Assembly (NCBI GenBank): GCA_015179125.1
Contig: WHVA01000377.1
Coordinates: 1-64,000 of the forward strand
Length of the DNA stretch: 64,000 bases
Reading direction: 5' to 3'
Origin: Gautieria morchelliformis
Taxonomy: Eukaryota; Basidiomycota; Agaricomycetes; Gomphales; Gomphaceae
Part shown: positions 1 through 10,624 of the stretch, piece after piece
How positions within the stretch are numbered: the stretch's first letter is position 1
Layout of the letters: every line of letters begins with the position of its first letter
Notes under the pieces: model-generated
Told to the model about the DNA's origin: nothing
Seen by the model: the letters and a program-made list of their open reading frames with translations, nothing else
The model's database searches: none
Position numbers and translations under genes: made by a program

Positions 1-207
1 TATCTTGCACGTTACGTCGTCAAGTGCTGCGAGCTATTTCACTACAACTGTAGATAGGGCGAGCCCGGTTCGGGCAACCCTCTTGTTTCATGAACATTCA
101 TCGGTTCACTTATTCGCCAAACGGCATACTTATTCGCACAAGTTATTTGGGCATTCGCTGTGTGTTCACTAATACACGATATTAACGCCTAAAAACCAAT
201 CTTGACA
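1..207 (+). repeat. LTR family C, 3' part (cut by window edge)
   Basis: Near-identical to the last ~200 bp of the complete solo LTR at 23032-24056, including the shared terminus ending in CTTGACA. The left part lies outside the window. No sequence complementary to the LTR's predicted transcript start follows it, so it is more likely a solo LTR than the 5' LTR of an element. Confidence 0.8.
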
Positions 208-227
208 CCGGTAGGTTGGCCAGAGTT

Positions 228-460
228 TGTGGGTGCATAAGTGTCCACAGGCTCGAGTTCGGGTTCGCATGCGTCGGAGTTTGAATAAGCAGAGTTGTGG
301 ATACATGTGGATTCATAACTCTGCTGCAACAGAATAGAAGTGTTTTGAGCCAAAGACTTCGTTAAAAATGGCGAAGAAATGGTAGGAAATTAGAGGAAGT
401 TTAAATAGTTCATCCCCAGTGATAGCAATACCAGTATGCTATATTTTAAGGTCACTATAT
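228..460. repeat. Diverged dispersed repeat, copy 1
   Basis: Matches 11850-12120 with scattered differences. Shared landmarks are CGGAGTTTGA, AGAGTTGTGGA, TTCATAACTCTGC, TTTTGAGCCA and AATGGCGAA. In both places a Gypsy protease fragment lies downstream, so the repeat is probably a piece of LTR or leader of an old Gypsy family. The family is not identified. Confidence 0.55.
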
Positions 461-479
461 CGAAAATACAAGGAAGTTC

Positions 480-1290
480 TCCGATTTGACCGGCAAAGCT
501 GGATCCCATACATGGACACAACTGGCTCACCTGCTACAATCTGTTGATTGACTGGGTACTGGGCAGTATTACATTCCGAACTACCCTCCCGGGAGGTAAT
601 GACTACGGCTCAGTCAACCCGCAGAACTTCTGACCAATTTTCACTAATCAACAACTGTCGGAATCCCTCCGGGCAACTTGTTTACTTGCACCCATTCTCT
701 GAGCAAGCACTGTGATGGACTCCAAGAAGCTTCATGCCGACATTTAGCTAATTTGGCATCTGATCCCATAGCCACTTGGCATCTCGGTGATAGTTCTGAC
801 CCGAGATGGATGCAAACTGAGGATGGCTTCCTCCACCTCGATGGCCACATATATGTTCCCAATGCGGATGATCTCCGGCTCCAAGTACTTCAGTACAAAC
901 ACAACCATGTACTCTCGGGACATTTTGGTGAAAACAAGACCTTAGAACTCATCAGACGGGAATACACATGGCCCACACTTCTGTCTTTCGTCATTGACTT
1001 TTGCAAGTCCTGCACCACTTGCTTGTGTTCAAAGTCACAGTGTCATTGGCCTTACGGCTGCCTGCAGCAGCTTCCGATACCCGAGCATGCTTGGAATTCC
1101 ATCTCCATGGATTTCATTGAGCAGTTGCCAGTGTCTTTGGGATTCACTGCAATCCTTGTAGTAGTTTGCCGCTTAACCAAGCAGAGCATATTCATCCCGA
1201 CCTACGACACGGTTACTTCCGCAGACCTCACCCACCTGTTTGTCTTGCATGTATTCTCAAAGCATGGTCACTGCAGGCATACGAAAGTTT
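480..1290 (+). mobile_element. Gypsy (chromovirus-type) remnant, protease and integrase pieces
   Basis: Three pieces of pol remain in order. About 490-590 encodes the end of an aspartyl protease (GHNWLT-type motif). About 595-660 encodes the RNase H/integrase linker (VNPQN). About 740-1290 encodes the integrase zinc finger (H...H...C...C) and the start of the integrase core (SMDFIEQLP). Wording is close to Gypsy-1 at 2915-11154, so it is the same or a sister family. It is an old, incomplete, broken copy whose right end is cut by the foldback element. Confidence 0.8.
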
Positions 1291-1647
1291 TCTTGTCTGA
1301 AAAACTGTTCAAAATACTGTAAAGATATTCCAAATATTTTTAGTGATTTTTATGTAAAAAAACTATAATAAAATTTTGTGTTTTATTAGAATTTGTTGAG
1401 CAAGAAAATTGTAAAAAAATTCGAAGTTTTTTTTCAGGGTTTTTTATGGGTTTCTTTGTGTTTTCACAAAGAAACTTATAAAAAGACATAAAAAACCCTG
1501 CAAAAAACTTTAAATGTTTTTACAATTTTCTTGCCTCAACAAATTCTAACAAAAACACAAAATTATGTTAAAGTTTTTTTACATTAAAAACACTAAAAAA
1601 AACTTGGAATATCTTTACAGTTTTTTGAACAGTTTTTCAGATCAGAA
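1290..1647. mobile_element. Foldback/MITE-like palindromic element
   Basis: The sequence is one long imperfect palindrome. The left arm begins TCTGAAAAACTGTTC at 1296, and its reverse complement ends at 1641. The centre near 1462-1478 is a tight hairpin (TTTCTTTGTG / CACAAAGAAA). It is very AT-rich, has no coding capacity and sits inside integrase sequence. It could be a foldback element or a MITE with very long terminal inverted repeats. No clear target duplication was found, so the superfamily is unassigned. Confidence 0.7.
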
Positions 1648-2536
1648 ATTTTTTATGTTTCCAGTGGGTGTCCCTAGCCATGTGACATTCGACTGAGGTT
1701 TGGAATTCATCTTGCATTGTCGTCGGGATTAGCATCGGGAACTTCTTCGAAACGTTGCGGAATAGCGTCGGAAAGCTCATCATCTCCACGAGAGCTACTG
1801 GAGGGTTCCATGTGCCTTGGTGCTGCGGATCTAAGACTGCCAAAATAAGAGAGAGCTTCGACAGCTCTGCTCGAGCTGAAGTAGCTGTGGTACGAGGAGG
1901 CATAGTGATAGTTATCGGGTGGGAATCAGATAATACTGTTACGTATCGTGATTTCCGCTAAGTCGGGACTGGAAAGGACAGCGGCTTCAACTTATGGGTT
2001 GCGCCCCCGATGAACTATCGTCCTAAGTATTTCAGAAATGGGTCGGAAGGCGGAACATATTGAACTAAGCTTTGGTCGGAACGTGGGTCGGAATGGAGGC
2101 AGAAGGTGGAGAGATGGAGGTCTTGCTAGACTCGCTGTGCTAAGAACAGGAGATGGAGCGAAGGAAATCAAGTATCGAAGGTGATTATCTGATTGCGGAA
2201 TAACAGACATACATGGGAGGCTTTTATACAAAGAGCTGAGACAACAGGTAATGAGATAGTACTAAGCAAATTCCGGGGGGAGTGGAAGTCGGGTAGACAG
2301 ACATGGGAACTAACTAATTGGGAAAAATGGGACTACCAGGGGGGTTCAGGGTAAGGTAAAACAATGGCAAAAGAACAAGGGGTTGGAAAACATATCTGAC
2401 AACGAACTACAAGGGTGACCGGATTTATGATCTTGATGAATGATGAAGCGGGTCCGGTGGGTCCGAGTAATAGAGTTGAAAGAACAAGGGAGTAGATGTT
2501 TTGGAACCCTTCAAGACTTTGGTGTTATTGCTAACA
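1640..2536 (-). mobile_element. Gypsy family B: 5' LTR plus start of gag
   Basis: The LTR occupies 1937-2536. On the minus strand it runs from TGTTAGC to CGTAACA and matches the solo LTR at 19103-19793. It is followed at about 1640-1903 by a short open frame starting MPPRTT, in the place expected for gag. The minus strand has a TATA box at about 2222-2228. A sequence just inside the LTR (1924-1934) is complementary to 2184-2194 of the LTR. The rest of the element is absent. This is a partial fossil. Confidence 0.7.
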
Positions 2537-2909
2537 CTTCAATCTATCAGAACGTGTCGTTTACGAGACTCAAAGAATATTAAACAATGCTGCAGCACAA
2601 CTGCAGAAATAATTTAATATTTGTACCTTGGTTGCAATCCGCGTAAAAACTAGTACAAGTTAATATGGATGGAAGGCAATGTGTTTCTTAGCAGCACTGA
2701 ACAATAAACTAAAAGACTGTAGGTTCAAGGACACTATCGGGGTCCAAGCGTATTCCAAAATATAAAGGAATGTACTTAGCAGGCGAGTTTATAAATGGAC
2801 TGCCCTGATAATCTACCAGCACACAGCAATACAACAAGGGATGAACGAGTTTTAGAAGTGACTTGTGAAAGTCTCCAATCAGGAAAATCAACTGATCAGA
2901 TCGTCTCGG
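2537..2909. other. Unassigned spacer
   Basis: About 370 bp with no gene or repeat I recognise. It is continuous with the unassigned DNA at 11160 onward and was split when Gypsy-1 inserted at a GTATT target. Confidence 0.5.
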
Positions 2910-2914
2910 GTATT

Positions 2915-3470
2915 TGTTACGATACGATCTGTTGTAAGGTTGACCGAGGTCAGGAGCGAAACCCGAGGTACGGTCCGAGGTTACAGGGCGAGGTTTGGAT
3001 GGGGAAGTCGGAGAGGAACTAGGCTTCAGCTTATGTGCTGCGCTGACCCTACGCACGAGTCCCAACTTCGGAGGCAAACAAATAAGAGGCGAGGTTTGGC
3101 TTTAAGAGGCGAGGCTTAGACACTAACTAAGGATCGAAGTTATACGATAGTTGATTTTCAGACTGAGGAGTAGGAATGCATACAGGGGGGTTTATATATG
3201 GGGCGAGGGTACGAGTCAGGGGCGAACATATCAGTGGGGATCAGGGCAAGGTCAGGGCAAGGTCAGGGCAAGGTAATATATGAATGATGCGTGATGGAGT
3301 GGAATCAGTAACTAAGGGAATACGGGCATGGGATCAAGGTCGGATATGAGCTCTAGCTCGGGCTCGGGCGCAGGATAAGAATCATGTGTACTCGGGCACG
3401 AGTATCACAAGGCTCGGGCTCAGAAGAAAGTTATACCGGTAAGTAACTGGCCAAAGGCCGGGTTCTTACA
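2915..3470 (-). repeat. Gypsy-1 3' LTR
   Basis: 556 bp, bounded by TGTTACGATA on the plus-strand left and TTCTTACA on the right. It is slightly longer than its partner because of small internal duplications (an AAGAGGCGAGG-type repeat and a GGGCAAGGTCA-type repeat). Most substitutions against the other LTR are CpG to TpG/CpA. Confidence 0.92.
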
Positions 3471-3641
3471 GTATCCCCTCCTTATGGCTGAGACCCTCGA
3501 GGCCGTAATGTGAACAAGGTTCACCTATCCTCGAATCTAGATCCTGGCCCGATGTTAAGTCACCGGAAAGGTGAAGCTTAATCATAGCCGAGGTTAGATA
3601 AAAGGGTGGGTAGGAGGCAGCAAACCCAAGTGCCAACGAAT

Positions 3642-4761
3642 ATGGTGCGCCCCCAAGCTCTCTTTAACTCCGCTATCGACGAAAACAGCGCGAACAACGT
3701 GTTCGACCAGACCTTGTTGTCTGAGGAGGACGGCCCCTCGGGCGAGGTTATGCCCGAGGTTCGACCTGACGTGGTTCCGTGGCCCATCGAGGATGCGGGG
3801 GCCATAGACATGCAGAAGCCGTGGCAGGAAGGGCCCAACGGCAAGAAGGTGAGTCCCGTCGTTGTCTGGTCATGGACGCTGCTGACTTGTATAGTATAAA
3901 CACATGTTGTTCTCGTACCACCCTACCGACTTGTCCCTATATGGGTACAAGCTCGCCGACGGAGGACCTCATGAGTGGCAACTCGCGACCAAGGCCGAGG
4001 CGAGGTGCGCGCGCTGTGAAGAGCGCGACTATACGTGCCTTCGGGTCGTTAGTCTCGACTTCGGCCTCGCCGACCAGGGTGCCTGTGTGTGGTGCAGGAC
4101 ACACTCTTTGGGCTGCAGTATAGCCCACGGTCGTCGCAGCAAGGCGACCCCAGGAAAGGGAAAGGCGAGTGCCTTGGGCAAGAAGCGGGCGAGGAGCGAG
4201 GACCCCGAGGATGGACCGAGGCCGAGGAAAGAGGCCAAGGTTCGGGACGAGGTTGCAGAGGACGATGACTCAAGTGACTGGGTCGAGCGGAACCTCGAGA
4301 TGAGGGTGGAGCAGATGGAAGTGAGGTTGAGCGAGGAGAAGGGTAAGGGGTCAGAGGGAGCGAGGCGGAGTGAGGGGAAGGAAGCCGAGGTAGTGGAAAC
4401 CGAGGTGGAAGGTCGGAGGGCGAAGAAGGACAAGAAGACGAAAAGGTCGGAGCGAAGTGCGGAGATGAGGGAGTTGATAGCGGCGGTGAGGGATGTGGGG
4501 CAGAAGGTTGGCGAGGTTGGGGAAAGGGTGTGTGAGTTGTTGGGGGAGTTTAGGGCTGCGAATGATAGAATGAACCGGGCGGATGTGGAGTTCATGAGGA
4601 TAAGGAGCAGGCGGAATTACTTGAAGCGGATGCAGGGGGCGAGGGACTTGGCGGATTATGGGGGACATGGGGGTCTGGTGGAGCGAAGTAGTAGTAGTAA
4701 TGAGAAGTCAGGCGAGGGTAGCGAGGAGAGCGAGGGAGAGGATATGAGGATGTTGGAGTAA
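3642..4761 (+). CDS. Antisense two-exon gene inside Gypsy-1, Zn2Cys6-like
   Basis: Predicted protein of about 357 aa from an ATG at 3642. Exon 1 is 3642-3848, the intron 3849-3894 (GTGAGT donor, CTGAC branch site, ATAG acceptor) and exon 2 is 3895-4761. Exon 1 is exactly 69 codons, so the frame is kept. Exon 2 has six cysteines spaced CX2CX6C-X15-CX2CX6C (4006-4116). This resembles the fungal Zn2Cys6 cluster but with a longer linker. A basic stretch (GKKRAR) and a long charged coiled coil follow. It lies antisense to pol, between the chromodomain and the 3' LTR. A DNA- or RNA-binding accessory protein is an inference; I do not recognise a named family. Alternatively it could be a captured host gene. 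Confidence 0.7.
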
Positions 4762-4879
4762 ACTGGTAAATGGGATAATGGAATTTTTCTTGGATTTTAT
4801 TGATTTTTTTGGTGTTGTTCGATTGCGAGGGGATTTTGTTATCTAACTACTGGGTCATGGGGATTAAACAAGAAAACGA

Positions 4880-6240
4880 TCATAGAGCAGTCAAAGGGCC
4901 CGGCTTGCCCAGGTAAGATTCGTGGAAGTCAGTGACCAGCTCCGAGGCATGATCAAGCTCGGAAGCGAGGATCCACGAGGTTTCTTCGTCGGTACCTTCG
5001 TAACCAGTCCACCTAACAAGATAGAGCAGCTTGGAGCTCCTTCGTCTATTATCAATCTTCGAGTCGAGGATTTCGGAGACTTCGAACTCGGGCTCGCCGT
5101 CGATAATGACTGGGGGTGGAGGTGGCTGAACTCGGTTTGGGATGGTGTTGGGCGAGGCTGGTTCGAGCATGGATACGTGGAATACTGGATGGACTGAATG
5201 CATGTGTTCTGGAAGTCAAAGGGTGAAGGAGTGAGTACCTGCTCGGGAAATGGTCTCGAAAGGACCCAAGAACTTCTCGGCGAGCTTCTCGGTAGGCCGA
5301 GTTGTTCTGAAATACTGTGCCTTTACAAAGGCGAGGGATCCTACTTGGAAATCAGAAGCGGATTTGCGGCGAACATCAGCCGAGGCTTGGTAGGTCTTCT
5401 GAGCCTCGAGGATGGCGCGGCGAAGTTCTTGGTGTAGCTCGTCCAGGTCAACCACGAAGTCTCAAGCTCGTGCCGAGGCGAGGTCGCGCTCGGGGTGGAC
5501 TGCGAGGTTCAGGTGGTAACCCTTATTAGCAAAGAATGGGGATATGCCGGTGGTTGCGCTAGGGCGCATTGTTGTAAGCGAACTCGGCTAGGGGAAGGAG
5601 CGAAGCCCAATTGGACTGTTGATAGTTGTAGTATATCCTGAGGTACTGTTCCAAGGTCTGGTTAGCACGCTCGGTTTGATCGTCACCCTCGGGATGATAT
5701 CCTGAGGTAAAATGCAACCGCATGTCGAAGGCTTTCCCTAGAGAACGCCAGAAGTGTGAGACGAACTCGGAACCCCTGTCCGAGATGACGTGCGAGGGGA
5801 ATCCATGCTTGGAAAAGACATGAAGGATGAAGAGGTGAGCGAGCTCTTGCGAGGTTATCTTGTCGGTGGTTGGAATGAAGATAACCTGCTTAGTGAAGCG
5901 GTCAACAATCACAAGTATGGAGGTGAACTCGGATGAAGGGGGGAGCTGCTCAATTAAATCCATAGAGATGGAATTCCAAGGCTTCTCGGGAACGGGAAGT
6001 TGTTTGAGGAGACCATAGGGCTTGTGACGTTGCGGCTTGCTTCGCATACAAGTGGTACACGTCTTGCAATACTCCTTGACAAAGGATCTAATCCCTGGCC
6101 AAGTGTAGTCTTGTCAGATCAACTCCAAGGTCTTGTTGACCCCGAAGTGTCCCGAGAGAATATGATCGTGCTTGTATTGCAGGATGCGAAGTCGAAGGTC
6201 TTGGGCCGCTGGAACATAGGTACAGTCGTCAAGCTTGAGA
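4880..6240 (-). pseudogene. Gypsy-1 integrase and chromodomain part
   Basis: The upstream part encodes the integrase zinc-binding region (YKHDHILSGHFG, CX2C pair) and catalytic core (SMDLIEQLPP, ISDRGSEFVS, TERANQTLEQ). The downstream end, about 4880-5203, encodes a chromodomain (YLVRWTGYEG, ETSW). Chromodomains on integrases steer insertion toward heterochromatin in known chromoviruses. Fossil copy. Confidence 0.88.
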
Positions 6241-6243
6241 CAG

Positions 6244-6579
6244 TGTCAGGGTTCACGCATTTCCTTCCACAAGTTTCTATTTCCTTCCATGAGTTTCCGT
6301 CACCTTCTGTCAGTTTCCATAACCTTCCGTCACATTCTGTCACATTCTATCACATGTCACCTTCCATCACTTTCTGTCCCCTTCCGTAACCTTCTACAAG
6401 TTTCCGTCTCCCCTATTATGTAAGCCTTGCCAGCGCTATAAGACTGTAGCCCGTGTGGTGGTGTTTCCTCAGCTTGATCTCTGAGGATACCCACTACACA
6501 GTTGGTCATTGTCCTAGCATCGGCTCTTATCTCCTCGAGTATCTTTGCTTGTGGCTTCATCATTAGTGTTGCCCTCACA
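6244..6579 (+). mobile_element. Small TG...CA element (solo-LTR-like), copy A
   Basis: 336 bp with ends TGTCAGGG and CCCTCACA and a perfect 5-bp target duplication GACAG (6239-6243, 6580-6584). It matches 8415-8816 in inverted orientation. TG...CA ends and 5-bp duplications point to a solo LTR or a very small non-autonomous LTR element. The first half is a run of CCTTCCGT/TTTCC-type short repeats. Confidence 0.8.
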
Positions 6580-6589
6580 GACAGCCCTC

Positions 6590-8410
6590 GGGGCCTGTGG
6601 TCCACCTTGGGCCATTAACCAAGCCGAGGTGCGACTTGGCTATGGGGTCCAAGGGGAGGTTCGCTAGTATGTCAGCTCGGATCTGCTCGGTATCAAGCAT
6701 CGAAGCGGCTCGGAGTACGACGGGAGCGAGGTGAGTAGCTCTAAGGCACGATGCCAGCTGGTGTTGAGTAAATACTGGCCGTAGGTTCTGTGGGTTTATG
6801 GTGGCATAGTCGCTATTCCCCTCTTCAAGGTAGACATCCCATCGTCTAGTGAGAGATTCCAGCTTCGTTCTGAGGCGACCAGGTCGGAAGCGGATGGCGA
6901 GGTTGAATTGGGAAAGGTATTCTGACCACCGAGCTTGTCGACGGGTCAAGAGCTTCGTTGTTGAAAAGTATTCGAGGTTCCTGTGATCGGTAATAACGTC
7001 GACAGGGTCGCCAGAGCCCTCGAGGTAGTGTCGCCAGCGTTGAAACACTTCAAAAATTGCTAGCAGCTCCTTGTCATGAACATCGTAGTTGAGCTCAGTA
7101 GAGGTGAATGTGCGGGAGTGAAAGGCGACGGGGTGAAGTTCGCCTTCTGAGGTTCGCAGTGATAAGATTGCCGCTAAGGCATAATCTGAAGCATCAGTCT
7201 CTACGATTAGTGGAAGGTCAGGAATACAGTGGGTAAGGATAGGAGCGGTAGTGAACGCCCTCTTCAACAGGTTGAAGGCCTGTCGACAATCCTCGGAAAT
7301 GTTCCGAGGGGTACCCTTGCGGGTGAGTCGGGTGAGAGGAATGGTGATGTCGGAGTAGTTGTGAATGAAACGTTGGTAGAAGTTGGCGAAACCGAGGAAG
7401 GACTGGATGTCGCGAACTTTGCGAGGTTCAGGCCAGTCTTGAATGACCTTTACCTTGTCCTCCGCCATAGTGAGGCCCTCGGGAGAGAGTATGTAGCCGA
7501 GGAATTCACCCGAGTTGCAATGAAACTCGCATTTGTCTTCTTTGGCAAAGAGGTTGTTGAGTCGCAGTCGTCGCAAGACTTCCTTGACATGTTCAACATG
7601 TTTGGAGGGGTCACTGGAGTAGATTAGAATGTCATCCAAGTATACCACCACACAAACATCCAAAATGTCGGCGAAAATCTCGTTCATGAATCTCTGGAAA
7701 GCGGCAGGGCCGTTAGTGAGACCAAATGGCATAACCAACCATTCAAAAGACCCATAGCGAGTCCTGAAGGCGGTTTTCCATTCGTCACCCTCGGCCACCC
7801 TTACGAGGTGGTAAGCGTGACGAAGGTCAATCTTCGTATAGATGTGAGCATTCTTTGGAGCATCAAGTAAGTCAGCAATCAATGGTAATGGGTACCGATC
7901 TTTTTTCGAGATCTTGTTTAAACCTCAGAAGTCGACACACAACCAAAGTGAGCCATCTTTTTTGCGGAAAAACAATACCGGTGCACCATGAGGCGAGCAC
8001 AAAGGTCGGATGAAACCGATGTTCAAGTGCTCGTCGATGAACTCACGAAGTGCTTTGAGTTCGGAAGCTGAGAGAGAGTAGATGGGACCGATAGGCGGCG
8101 AGGTCCCTTCTTCAAGGTTGATCTTGATGTCTTGCGGTCGGTGGGGGGCTAGAGTGTCAGCACGTGCTTTGCTGAACACATCTGCAAATTCGTGATATAC
8201 TTCGGGAACATGTTTTTTAACGTTCTCAGAAAGCTTGGGAGAGCTTTCTCCTGATGTTGCTCCTCGGGCGAGGAGCTCAGGCGAGGCCAGATTGAGCTGA
8301 AACACTTCGGACCCTTCCAATCTAGACGCGTGCATGAAAGCGGGTGCATTGATTAGGGAAACGAGCGGTGCTTGCAACTTTGGAGGCGAGTTCTGAGGCG
8401 AGGTCGAAGG
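6590..8410 (-). pseudogene. Gypsy-1 reverse transcriptase / RNase H part
   Basis: Contains the RT palm motifs (KIDLRHAYH, the YLDDILIYS active-site block) and the RNase H region (VETDASDYA, DHRNLEYF). Upstream is the usual conserved linker (RLEGSEVFQ, FRKKDGSL). Order and spacing are typical of Ty3/Gypsy pol. Fossil copy. Confidence 0.92.
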
Positions 8411-8414
8411 CGGG

Positions 8415-8816
8415 TGTGAGGGCAACACTAATGACGAAGCCACAACCAAAGATACTCAATGAGATAAGAGCCGATACTAGGACAATGACCAACTGTGTAG
8501 TGGGTATCCTCAGTTTATAACTCTACCAACGATAGATACATGGGGACTTGCCTGTGTAGTGGGTATCCTCAGAGATCAAGCTGAGGAAACGCCACCACAC
8601 GGGCTACAGTCTTATAGCGCTGGCAAGGCTTACATAATAGGGGAGATGGAAACTTGTAGAAGGTTACGGAAGGTGACGGAAAGTGACATGTGACAGAATG
8701 TGACAGAATGTGACATGTGACAGAAGGTGATGGAAGGTTATGGAAACTGACGGAAGGTGACGGAAACTCATGGAAGGAAATAGAAACTTGTGGAAGGAAA
8801 CGCGTGAACCCTGACA
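8415..8816 (-). mobile_element. Small TG...CA element (solo-LTR-like), copy B
   Basis: 402 bp, ends as in copy A, with a perfect target duplication GCGGG (8410-8414, 8817-8821). It is 66 bp longer than copy A, mainly because a 20-bp segment beginning TGTGTAGTGGG occurs twice (8494 and 8553) around a 39-bp spacer. It is inserted between the protease and RT parts of Gypsy-1. Confidence 0.8.
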
Positions 8817-8819
8817 GCG

Positions 8820-9300
8820 GGGGCAAAGATGCCGTAGGCGAGGTCGTAGTCGTAGCCACAGCTGAGCGGGCTGACGTCGCCGTGGTCGCTGGAGTTGTAG
8901 TTAGGTCAATGGTCTTGAAAGTAATACTGCCCAATACCCAGTCAATCGACGGCTTGTAGCGGGTGAGCCAGTTGTGGCCAAGTACCACCGAGCAACTCGA
9001 GTCGAGCGAGGTTACGTAGAAGGTAACCCATTGTTGTTCACCAGTCGGAAAGCAAATACAGAGGTCTAGAGCTTGGGTAATGGTAGTGTTAGTACTACCG
9101 TCAAATAGTTTCAAGGGTATAGGAGAGACAGGGTAAGCAGGCATAGAGTACTTCTGGACAAATCTGGATTCAATAAAACAGTCTGAGGACCCGCAGTCAA
9201 CTAATGCAACAAAAGCAACGTTGGGAAGCGAAGGCGAGGTTAGATCTACATTAAGGGAATCTTTGGACAATGAATGAGCAGCGGCACTGAGTCTGAGCAC
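8820..9300 (-). pseudogene. Gypsy-1 aspartyl protease part
   Basis: Retropepsin-type region with ALVDCGSSDCFI at the active-site position and the hydrophobic GHNWLTRY block downstream. It lies between gag and RT as expected. Fossil copy. Confidence 0.85.
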
Positions 9301-9349
9301 ACGGGTGAGGTTACTGCAATCCTCGGATCGTGTGGTTCCGAGGTTGCTA

Positions 9350-10580
9350 CCTATTTTTTCACCTCCACAATGGAGGCCGAAGTCCCCTCGTTGGAGGTCT
9401 TCGCTGCCCGACCTTTAGAACCGCTACCGTTGGTAGACTTGTTCTTCGGGCAGTCCTTGACGATGTGGCCTTTGGTGCCGCAAAGTAGACAAAGGCCCTG
9501 GTCGACCCGACGTTGGCGTTCCTCGGGAAGTAGTTTGCCATCCTTCCCGAGCTTGCTCGATATGTCGGGCTGACTCTTGCTGTTCGAAGAGTTGTTGTTG
9601 GAACCCTTGCCGTTATTGTGAGTCTTGTTGCAGTTCTTATTGTTGTTGGAACCGCTGGAAGACTGGTTGTTGTTAGTGGCATTGCTGCTGGACTGATTAG
9701 CGGTGCATGCAGGCTGGGAGCTACGACCATTGATCATGGCGTCATATTCCTTATGCTCCCAGTAACGGCTGTCGCATTCCAGCGCGAAGTTCCTAAGCTC
9801 GGCGAGGCTGCGGAATCGAGGGAAGTGAAGTAAGTTGTCCTTGATTCGTTTGGCCAAGCCCTTGTAGGCGAAGTGTCGGAGGGCCGCGTCGTTCCACTGA
9901 GTCTGAGTCGAAGCTCGGGCGAAGTCGATAAAGAATCACACGGCCTTGTGGTGCTCTTTCATAACGATCTTCTCGAGGTCAATCTTGGCTTGGGCAGCGT
10001 TGTCGTATGGACCGAAGTTGAGCTCGAGCTCGACCTTGAAGCTGTCCCAGTCCTCGAGCCAATCTGGCTCTGGTTGTACTTCGCTGAGGATCGCCGGCTC
10101 GAAATACTGTAGAGCTGAGCCGGACAGGTAAGAAATAGCATACTGCACCTTCGAGGCCCCAGTCTTGAACGCTGTGGGATGATCTCGGAAGTTGAGTACG
10201 CATTGAAGGAAGAAGGTGCGAAGCTTGGCCTGGTCGGTACCATTATAACTATCCGGTTCCTTGACCTTGGCTTGTGCTTCGGACTCGCGAGGTTTCGCGA
10301 GTTTGATGAACACTCGACGCATAAGCTCGTTGTCCTCGAGGTCACCGAGGTCCTTGGGTGGCAGGTTGGGGAGATCCCGATCGTTGTCAGAACCTCCAGA
10401 GCCATCACCTGGATCACCTGAAGGGTCACCGGGGTTAGCCCTACCTTTGCCTTTGTTACTAGGCTCGGCGGGGTCTGCGAGGGGTATCCCCGGGGACGGT
10501 TGTGAATCGTTGGGGGCTTCCGAAAAACGTTGTTGTTCTGATATACCCTGAAGGGTGCGGGAACGAGTTATCATGGACAT
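9350..10580 (-). pseudogene. Gypsy-1 gag part
   Basis: Starts at the ATG at 10580 (MSMITRSRT). It has a Pro/Gly/Asp-rich N-terminal region, the retrotransposon-gag capsid-like core (YISGSA-like, then WDSFKVELELNFG), an Asn/Ser-rich stretch and a zinc knuckle (CX2CX4HX4C, CLLCGTKGHIVKDC) near the end. Fossil copy. Confidence 0.85.
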
Positions 10581-10610
10581 AGTGAAGAAAAGGGATACGT
10601 AGGGTGTAAG

Positions 10611-10622
10611 CAGTCTGAAAAT
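10611..10622 (-). promoter_or_regulatory. Gypsy-1 predicted self-priming primer-binding site
   Basis: The 12 nt ATTTTCAGACTG (minus strand) lies two bases inside the 5' LTR end. It is the exact reverse complement of an LTR segment at 10844-10855 that sits about 30 nt downstream of a TATA box (10881-10887). Such pairing is how Tf1/sushi elements prime reverse transcription from their own RNA end. No tRNA-like TGG site is seen. Confidence 0.7.
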
Positions 10623-10624
10623 AC

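Noticed and set aside
4029-4668. Minus-strand open frames opposite the antisense gene
   Set aside because: Shadow frames of a GC-rich, Glu/Arg/Lys-rich coding sequence. The plus-strand model has a start, intron signals and a cysteine motif.
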